Made by a program: the position numbers and the translations under genes. 64,000 bases of DNA. Source: Malania oleifera (lineage: Eukaryota > Streptophyta > Magnoliopsida > Santalales > Ximeniaceae). The stretch is taken from contig NC_080428.1 in the NCBI RefSeq assembly GCF_029873635.1, positions 61,305,957 to 61,369,956 on the forward strand. Reading direction: 5' to 3'. The notes under the pieces were generated by a model. That model searched no databases. It saw only the letters and a list, made by a program, of their open reading frames with translations, and was not told the DNA's origin. Below, piece after piece: positions 56,243 to 64,000 of this stretch; the first letter of the stretch is position 1, and every line of letters begins with the position of its first letter.

Positions 56243-59200
56243 TTCTTTTTTTTCTTTTTTTTGGATCAGTAAATCAAACTGAATATATACAACGTTGTCT
56301 GGACATACCCAGACAAACAGGGGGGGAGGGTAAACCCCACTCACACTGGTGACGTATTACAATCAAAAGGCTAGACCAAAGGTCTAGCTATCAAAAACAT
56401 TACATCAAACCTTCCTATCAATCCCTCATAATAGAACATCTGTTCCCATATTGTGTCAAATTTGGGAATTTGTGATACAAAATTCTATATACATGGGTCT
56501 GACTCTGGATAAACTTGATAATGACTTCAATGGGTGTGTCAACTTCTTCAAACTTACTTTTATGCTTGAAATGCCATAAACAATAGACTGTTGCAGCGAG
56601 GCAAGCTCTCTTAGTCACTGATTGTGCTCTCTTAGTCACTGATTGTGCTCCCATCCCTTTAGCCTTTTTTTTCGCCCATTTGAGTGCAGCTTTGAGTGTG
56701 CTCATGGAACTTGTACAGCCAAGCCATCTTTTCGTAGCTTCCCACACCTCATTGGCAACCTTGCATTTGAAGAAAAGGTGCACCTCTGATCAGCTTCTGT
56801 TTTACATAATGCACACGCCCCATCTTTCTCTCTGCCCCAGAAATCTTATCATTTGTCAATAATTTATTCTTAGCACTTAGCCATAAAATGAATGAGTGCT
56901 TGGGAGGGCTACCACTTCTCCATACAACGTTGTGCCATGGTACTGTTGTGCCCTTCAACCTCTAGAAATTGTTTGCTTTCGAGCAGTTAAAATGATCATC
57001 AGCTGTCCATTGGTTTAAAAGCTGTTCTGCATTTTCCCATCTTCTGCACTGTTGTAATAACATGTTTTTAATTTCTACAATTTTCTTAAATAATGGGGAG
57101 TCCTCATGCTCTGTTGTGGCCTCCCATATGCTGCCATTCCTGAGATAAATTTGATTTATCCATTTTGATCAGTGTATCCTTCTTTTTGTGGATATTCCAT
57201 GGAGTTTTTGTGAGCAAAGCCCTGTTCCAAGTTCTGTAATCAAATACCCCCAGGCCTCCTTCAGTCTTAGGCAGACAGATTTCTTTCCATGCAACCAAAG
57301 GTTTTACCCTACTGCCCCAAAGAAATACTCTGCATATTCTGATAACTTGTTTGAGCACTGCCAACGGAATAGGAAAATTGGAAATCAATAAGCATTCCAT
57401 ACCCTGCACGAGTTAATCAATTCTAATTTCCCAGCATATGCCAAGGTTTTGATTGGCCAGGACTCAATCATGTCACCAGTTCTGGAGATTAGTGGTGCAT
57501 AGTGTGTCACATTAAGTCTCGTGGATGCTAATGGGATCCCCAAATATTTGAATGGGAAGGACCCTTCTTGATAACCAGTGAGGCTTTTTATATTTTCTAG
57601 CTCAAAAGCATTCAGTCCTGCAGCATATAAGTTTGACTTTAAAGGATTAGCCTTCAGACTTGAGCACTTCGAAAAACTATTCAAAACATCCATCAGCTTC
57701 TTGACTGATCCATAGTCTTCCTGGAAAATAATATAAGTTCATTTGCAAATGCTAGATGAGTAATTTTTAATTCACCACATTTGGGATGGAATTTGAAGCC
57801 TTTGTCATCATCCAAGCTCCTCAAAATTCTTGATAGGTACTCTCTAGGCATAAAACAAACAGAATCGGGGATAATGGGTCACCCTGCCTTAGTCCTTTCT
57901 TACCTTTAAATGTAGACTACCATTTAGAGATAGTGAATAAGTCGTAGTTGTCACACACTCCATCACCCATTTCATTAGTTTATCAGGAAACTTCAGCTTA
58001 ACAAGCATGTCTTTAAGGAACGTCCACGAGATAGAGAGTCATATGCTTTTTTTAGATCTATCTTTAACATACATCTCAGCGATATCCTCTTTCTAGCACA
58101 CTTTCTTACTAGCTCTTGTCAGATAGATGTTCTCTACCATGTATCTCTATTTCACAAAAGCTGATTACGCAGGGTTAATAATTTTATCAAGCACCGGACT
58201 GATTCTATTTGCTATAATCTTAGCTATCACTTTATATACTACATTACAACATGATATTGGTCTAAAATCTTGCATTGAGTTTGAATGTTGGGACTTTGGT
58301 ATTACCACGATGGTTATATGATTAATTTGTTTCAACATCTTCACTTTTTCAAAGAACTCCTTGACAGCCTCTGTAAAGTCCTTTCCTATCGTACCCCAAG
58401 TTACTTTGAAAAAGCTCGCAATGTATCCATCAGGTCCAGGGGATTTCCCATCTCCAATGTTGAACAGGGCTTGTTTAATTTCCTCACTAGATACCCATCT
58501 GACCATTGTGCTGATTGATCATTACTTAGAACAAGGCCCCTAGCTATAACATCATTATCCACCTGTGTGCATTCAATATCAGTACCTAGTAATTCTTCAT
58601 AGAATTTCAAAAATTCAGAAGCTACCTGAGTCATTGAATCAGTGAACTCGCCATTTTCTTTTTTTAGTTTTGCTATGTATTTCCTGACTTTGTTTCTTTT
58701 CAACAAAGCTTGGAAAAATTTGGAATTCCTATCACTGTTATTCAAATAGGTGTTTTTGACTTGTTGGGCAATAAAGCATCTGTTTGCCTTCTCTAATTTG
58801 TTAGCCTTTTCTCTCTTCATACTAACCTCTCTCTGCAGTTCAACATTTCCAAGATTATCATGCAAGTTTTGTTGAGCCATCTTCAACTCTATAGAAGCTT
58901 TTTCAGCTCCATTCTAAATGTCGTAAAAGTAGGTAGGGGTCCAAAATTTGTTGGGTCTCTGTTCTTTGCAAATAACTTTGACTAGTGGACTTCTTTGTTG
59001 TTCCTTATTATCTTCTCACCTTGACCATTATCTGGTATCTTCTGGTTAGCATCCATAGGCACAGAGGCATTTCCATCATCTCCTTGTTCATCTTTAAGAC
59101 ACTAGGCACTCGCATGGGTCAACTCCACAACTTCATTTATGTCTAAATCTTCAGAGTTTGAGGGATTTTCATCACCCCACCTCTTCTTTCTGCTATTCAC

Positions 59201-59275
59201 CATCTTCGAAGTCTCCTCTTCTTCGTCTCCTGATCTACTTATCTCAAATAGACCCTTCACCTCCATCGATTTATC
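56243..59275 (-). pseudogene. L1-type LINE, 5'-deleted ORF2 (RT and zf-RVT), dead
   Basis: The 3' end is marked by an interrupted poly(A) on the minus strand (AAAAAAAAGAAAAAAAAG, 56243-56262). Reading from 59275: MEVKGLFEISRSGDEEEETS (an ORF1-like tail, to 59102); then, without an endonuclease domain, MAQQNLHDNLGNVELQREVS (~58880), RT fingers (SPGPDGYIASFFKVTWG ~58440; QDFRPISCCNVVYKVIAKII ~58270), DLKKAYDSLSW (~58045) and FANELILFSRK (~57740). In the last, both Asp of the usual F-A-D-D box are replaced. FKYLGIPLAST (~57550) and the zf-RVT region (VWRSGSPPKHSFILWLSAKN, 56915-56860; LFFKCKVANEVW) follow. A 21-bp tandem duplication (AQSVTKR twice) is at ~56607-56650. Confidence 0.85.
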
Positions 59276-62109
59276 CTTCAATGTAAGACCAAAGAAGAAC
59301 AAAATTGAAGCCTTGATAAAAAAAGAATACCTGTAGAGATTTGTCAAGAAGGGAGATCGACAAGGGGAAACTCGTGAGCAGAAAAGGCCAAACAGGGACG
59401 AGAAGGAGGAAGAAATCACGGAAGAAATCGCGGTGATCTTCGAAGGGTTTGCTAGTGGCGGAGACAGCGGGGGTGCTCGTAAAAGATATGCTAAGCAAGT
59501 ACTCTTAACGAAGAAAAGGGAACCAAGAGCAAAAAGGAAAAAACAAGATTATGCTATCGTCTTTGATAGCGAAGCTGAAGAAGGAGTGCAGCAACCATAC
59601 AACGACGCCCTAGTAGTCTTCCTACTGGTGGCAAATTACAAAGTGAGGCATGTGCTGATAGATAATGGGAGCTCGGCCAACATTATGTTTTGGTCGGTGC
59701 TCGAGGGAATGAAGGTCGGTAGGGAACGACTTAAACCGATCTCCACCCCCCTGGTCAGGTTCGGAGGGGATGTAGTACACCCCATGGAAACTATTACACT
59801 CCCAGTAACAATGGGGACAGCCTCACAACAAATCACTTCCTTGACAGATTTTCTGGTGGTCGACTGGCCATCAGTATACAACATCATACTAGGCCGCCCC
59901 TTCTTTAATGCGGCCCGAGCCGTAATGTCTATGTATCATCTCAAGATGGAATTCCTTACCCCGCATGGGACAGGGATGGTCAAGGGAGATCAAGCAGTGA
60001 TTCGGAACTACTACGTGATGGCCCTAAAAGGTAAGACAGAAGTAAAAGAAACCTTGACTGTAGAAGATCTGGAGGTGAGGGGAGAATACCCTCAAATTAG
60101 CACGTTGGATGATGACCTCACACGTATACCTATAAACGGTGACCAGGAGAGGTCCATGCAGATCGGGAGACGCCTACTCGACACTCTGAGAGCAGAACTA
60201 AGTGGGCTACTGAGCGAATTCGTAGATGTGTTTGCTTGGTCGGCCAAAGATATGCCAGGTATTGACCTTGCGATTATGGAGCACAGGTTGCAGGTAAACC
60301 CTAATCATAAGCCGTAAAGCAGAAGAAGAGGAGCTTTTTGATGGAGCGAATCAAGTTGATAGACGAAGAAGTGGCGAAGCTAGTGCAAGCCAAATTCGTT
60401 AGGGAGGTCAACTACCAAGAGTGGTTGAGCAACGTAGTGCTGGTGAAGAAACCGAATGGGAAGTGGTGAACGTGTATAGATTTCACGAATTTGAATAAGG
60501 CTTGTCTGAAAGATAGCTTCCCTCTCCCCCAAATCGATCAGCTGGTGGATTCAACTTCGAGGCATGAGCTCTTAAGCTTTATGGATGCCTACTTGGGTTA
60601 CAATCAAATCCCAATGTATCGAGCAGACGAGGAGAAAACATCTTTCATCACCGAGAGAGAGCTTTATTGCTACCGAGTAATGCCTTTCGAGTTAAAGAAC
60701 GCAGGAGCAATATACTAGAGGCTAGTGAATAAGATATTCAAAGATCAGCTCGGAAAAACGATGGAGGCATATGTACATGACATGCTAGTGAAAAGCCTAA
60801 AAGCAGGGGAGCACTGTAAGGATCTGAGGGAGACATTCGAGCTGCTGCGCAGGTACCAAATGAAATTAAATCCTTCAAAATGCGTGTTTGGTGTCTCTGC
60901 AGGGAAGTTTCTTGACTTCATGATGACGCATAGAGGGATAGAAGCCAACCCTAACAAAATAAGGGCACTGCTGGAGATGGAGGCCCCTCGAACGAGGAAG
61001 GAGATCCAAATCTTGATAAGAAGGATAGGCTCTCTCAGCATATTTGTCTCCTGTTTGGGAGACAATGACCTACCTTTCTTCAAGGCACTAAGAAAGAAAG
61101 GGGGATTTGAGTAGGGGGGGGGGGGAGCAAAGTAAAACCTTTGAACAGTTCAAGTAGTATCTTGGCTTCCCCCTATTACTAACCAAGGCGAAAGCAAGAG
61201 AAGACCTCTACTTATACATTCCTTCAACTCCACAGGCGGTCAGCTCGGTCTTAGTCTGAGAGGAAGAAAGGCAACATAAACCCATATAGTATACTAGGAA
61301 GGTGTTGAGCGGAAGAATTACAGTACAGCAGAAAAGGCAACCTTCTCCATCATCTGTGCAGCGCGGAAGCTGAGGCCCTACTTTTAGGCACACAAGATAA
61401 TCGTGCTGACAAACCTACCGTTGAAACTGATCCTCCAGCGGCCAGAGAGTTCAAGAAGAATGATGAGGTGGTCAATTGAGTTAGGGGAGTTTGACATACA
61501 GTACCAGCCAAGGCCTGCCATTAAAAGCTCAGGTATTGGCTGACTTCACAGCCAAATAATTTTCATGAATCAGCGGAGAAATCAGAAGTGTGGACGTTGC
61601 ACGTTGACAGGTTGTCTAATGCAGTTGGAGGAGGAGCAGGGCTTATCCTCACGGCATCGGACGGTGCAGAGACACTATACGCATTGAAATTGGAGTTCTC
61701 AGCAACAAACAATGATGCTGAGTATGAAACCCTACTAGCAGGGCTACGCTTGGCGGAGGTGCTAGGGGTAGCACGGATATAGGTATCAAGTGATTCCCAA
61801 TTAGTGGTAGAGTAGGTGAAATGAGAGTTTGAGGCTAGGGATCAAAAAATAAAGAAATACCTAACCAAAGCCCAAGAACACATCAGGGCATCCACTCATT
61901 TCAATATAGAACGCGTATCAAGGGCCAAGAATATGAAGGCTGATGCATTGGCAAGATTAGCATCAACCACAAAGCCAAATTTGAAGAGTGCCATCTACCT
62001 GGAGCGAGTAAGAAAACCTCCTTACGAGGAGGGCAGTGTTAACCTACTGGTAGCTGAAGTCAAGGAGGGGGATTGGAGAGCTCCTCTGATGCGATTCCTC
62101 TGCAACATA
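59276..62109 (+). pseudogene. Second Tat-lineage gypsy fragment (gag end to second RNase H)
   Basis: Colinear with 48.3-45.5 kb of the full Tat element but on the plus strand. It begins in gag at IEALIKKEYL (~59306). Protease: VLIDNGSSANIMFWSVLEG (~59650), here with the normal D-N-G-S. ~294 codons are open (59433-60317). The RT is in another frame: CIDFTNLNKACLKDSFPLPQ (~60475), VMPFELKNAGAIY, then a TAG at 60716-60718. The catalytic box is EAYVHDMLVKS (~60770), with His for the first Asp. RNase H (60.9-61.55 kb) is full of stops and has a G10 run at ~61115. The second RNase H WTLHVDRLSNAVGGGAG (~61590) ends at KKADALARLAS-like MKADALARLAS. The copy is cut at 62109 by an LTR. Confidence 0.87.
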
Positions 62110-62137
62110 TGTAACAACCTAAGATTCTTACATAGGG

Positions 62138-62328
62138 CCTCATCGACGAACACAGGGAATTCATTGACGAGGGCATAAGGGGACCTCGTTGGCGAAGCCA
62201 CGCCTCGTCGACGAGAAGATACCGAGAAGGGTTTTTGGGATAGTCTGAAATTTGTCGATGCGGGAGGAAGTTCGTCGACGAAATTATTGAAGGACTTGTC
62301 AATGAGGCGACATGTCTCGTCGACGAAT
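62138..62328 (+). promoter_or_regulatory. Palindrome array E in LTR U3 (TCGTCGACGA type)
   Basis: Eight or nine copies or variants (CTCATCGACGAA, CTCGTCGACGAG, TTCGTCGACGAA, CTCGTCGACGAA) end ~7 bp before TTATAAATAAC. Confidence 0.72.
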
Positions 62329-62334
62329 GCCGCC

Positions 62335-62344
62335 TTATAAATAA
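62335..62344 (+). promoter_or_regulatory. LTR TATA box
   Basis: TTATAAATAA directly after array E; same context as in the other Tekay-type LTRs. Confidence 0.6.
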
Positions 62345-63039
62345 CTGAAACTCGGATTTTTATCAAATTCCAACGCTCTCTCTTCTACAACCCCCTCCCC
62401 TTCTCTCTTCGATCTTGGCCCCATTTCTCGTCGGATTGAAGATCTGAGGCCACCACGTCGCTCCCAGCGAAGTTCTCTGCAAGTCTGCCAGAGCAAATCG
62501 TGGGGAAGGTTGATTTGAAATTTATCCCAAATCCAGGGTAAGGTATTTTATTTTGATTATGCATTCCTTGTAGTTATGAGAAATGTTGTACGTAAGGAAA
62601 TACTGATATTTTGTTCTGAAAAATATTATTTTTAGGATGTTGAGTTAGGAACCCTACGAGTATAGGGCCAGAATTTAGTAGGGACTTTTCAAAGTTAAGG
62701 TAAGAGAAATATGTTATGTTAGAAGTTTTAATATGTATACAATATATTATGAATATGTATTTACAAGCACGCAGATCAGATTATTTTTCAGAGAATTATG
62801 AATATTATTTTTATAGTAGTATTACAGAAATTGAGCATGAGACTAAGTTTATTTAAATGTGTGGCATGAGTTTATTACAGTACCATATATATAGATTTTA
62901 CAGTGTTACAGATATACTAATATTCAGATATTTTAGAATATTAGAAATGAGTGAGACTTACAGTATTTTCAGAGAAAAACATGATTTCTAGACCATAACA
63001 CTCAGACAGATTATACAGTGATAGCATCAATATGCTACA

Positions 63040-63200
63040 GTAGATATACAGAGTATACAGATATTATATACAGAGCATATAGAGATTATATACAGAGCTT
63101 ACAAATATTATATACAGAGCACTCAGATATTATATACAGATATTTTATACAGATATTATAGACAGTTCAGACAAAAAGCACAGATGATACAGATAGAAAA

Positions 63201-63205
<5 letters not shown>
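63040..63205. repeat. Degenerate ACAGATATTATATACAGAGC tandem region
   Basis: About eight imperfect units of ~20 bp (CAGATATTATATACAGAG(C/T)) in direct orientation, followed by a (TA)n run. Likely slippage-driven expansion. Confidence 0.7.
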
Positions 63206-63235
<30 letters not shown>

Positions 63236-63313
63236 CAGTCAGATATCTTAGATAATATAGCTCAGAAATATAGTGTTATGGTTGTTTTTGAAATCATGTT
63301 AAAAGCAGCAGGA

Positions 63314-63365
<52 letters not shown>

Positions 63366-64000
63366 ATATTACACGATATCAGATCCCTATGGAAATTACA
63401 GACAGATACAATTACAGCAGAGCACGATACCGTTGCTAGTTTCAGACATGTGCAACCACATGACTCAAATAACATGTGGATTCCATCTAACTGTGCTAGG
63501 AGAAATTTGTAGTCTCCCCAGTATGCTGGGTTGAGGTAGCCGGTGTGACGATGACAGAGGTTTGAGATAGCCCGAAGTGATTACAGTGGGTCAGGATCTA
63601 CATAGATCATTACATAGTGATGGATGATAAAGATTGACTTACTTGGAGGGCTGACCAGAGTAAGTCCAGTCTACGGGCCGCACAACCCTATCATGAGGGG
63701 ATATATCATGATATACAGATCCCAAGGTATAGCAGAAGTTCCTATGTACAGATATATCACATAGCAGCAACTTATATTATTATACTAGCAGTACCTTCAG
63801 ATAGTAAACTTAGATACTAAGTCATGTTTTAAAGATTACATGATAGATAGATATATTATGTACAGTTCATCAGTTTTCTCATATTACAGTATTATTTCAG
63901 TAATTTAACTATTTAATTCAGCCGCCACACACTAGTAATAACATATTTTCACTTACTGAACGTTGTCTCATCCTAGTGACTTATCATTTTTCAGGAGATC

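Larger units (their letters stand above)
62110..64000 (+). mobile_element. Tekay-like gypsy LTR, partial (runs off right edge)
   Basis: Starts TGTAACAACCTAAG. The layout equals the LTR at 4831-7187: palindrome array, TATA at 62335-62344, CT-rich leader (CTCTCTCTTC), GTTGAG(T)TAGGAACCCTACGAG, an ATACCGTTGCTAG block (~63430) and GGCCGCACAACCCTATCATG (~63679). Homology to the other LTRs is weaker, so it is another subfamily. The middle (62730-63380) is inflated by ACAGATATTATATACAGAGC-like repeats and two (TA)n runs (63210-63232 and 63316-63358). No coding sequence is seen; whether an internal domain follows is not visible. Confidence 0.8.

Noticed and set aside
59102..59419. 105-residue ORF as a separate host gene
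   Set aside because: Its first half is antisense to Tat gag; only the part from MEVKGLF (59264) reads like a LINE ORF1 tail, so it is not an independent gene.
1..64000. tRNA, rRNA or snRNA genes
   Set aside because: No cloverleaf with A/B boxes or conserved rRNA block was recognised by eye; only PBS sites complementary to tRNA ends were seen.

Overview
This is nuclear DNA of a flowering plant. It shows nested LTR retrotransposons of the SIRE, Tork, Tekay/Del and Tat lineages, an En/Spm (CACTA) DNA transposon with TNP2 and Transposase_24 remnants, LINE fragments, and one spliced two-domain B3 (REM-type) gene. The species cannot be named from the sequence; the density of old nested elements suggests a large, repeat-rich genome. 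About 95% of the window is mobile DNA and almost every element gene is broken by stops, frameshifts or insertions.

Layout. (1) 1-1441: part of a minus-strand SIRE-type LTR that runs off the left edge and cuts into a copia gag. (2) 1442-38265: one plus-strand SIRE-type Ty1/copia element (gag, protease, integrase, RT, RNase H, purine tract, 3' LTR) blown apart by three insertions. A 2.36-kb Tekay-type solo LTR (4831-7187) lies between RT and RNase H. A 16.2-kb CACTA element (7650-23864, TSD AAT) lies after RNase H and itself holds a 1.7-kb SIRE-type solo LTR (9160-10863) and a tandem array of ~890-bp units. An 11.8-kb minus-strand Tekay/Del chromovirus (25376-37193) lies inside the 3' LTR, and one of its own LTRs carries another solo LTR (33522-35685, TSD CATAT). 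(3) 38271-40275: a minus-strand Tork-type copia remnant fused to a LINE ORF1 (DUF4283) fragment and its repeat-bearing 5' region (to ~41840). (4) 41849-50336: a solo LTR of a Tat-like family, interrupted by a complete Tat-lineage gypsy element of related sequence (41921-49976, TSD AGTAA, 433-bp LTRs) with dual RNase H, two tandem-repeat arrays and an antisense ORF. (5) 50.3-53.5 kb: AT-rich sequence with a decayed LTR candidate. (6) 54121-56042: the only host gene that looks functional, a four-exon B3 protein. (7) 56243-59275: a decayed LINE immediately downstream of it. (8) 59276-62109: a second, plus-strand Tat fragment. (9) 62110-64000: a Tekay-like LTR leaving the right edge.

The most unusual signal is a set of eight clusters of short, near-palindromic motifs, each lying just upstream (in LTR orientation) of a TATA-like element. 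The TCGTCGACGA motif appears in both copia-type and gypsy-type LTRs. Two LTRs of the same SIRE-type family carry different palindromes at the same place (TCGTCGACGA in one, TTCAGGCGCCTGAA-like in the other), as if the module were exchangeable. All coordinates were read by eye; similarity levels are estimates unless stated as counts.
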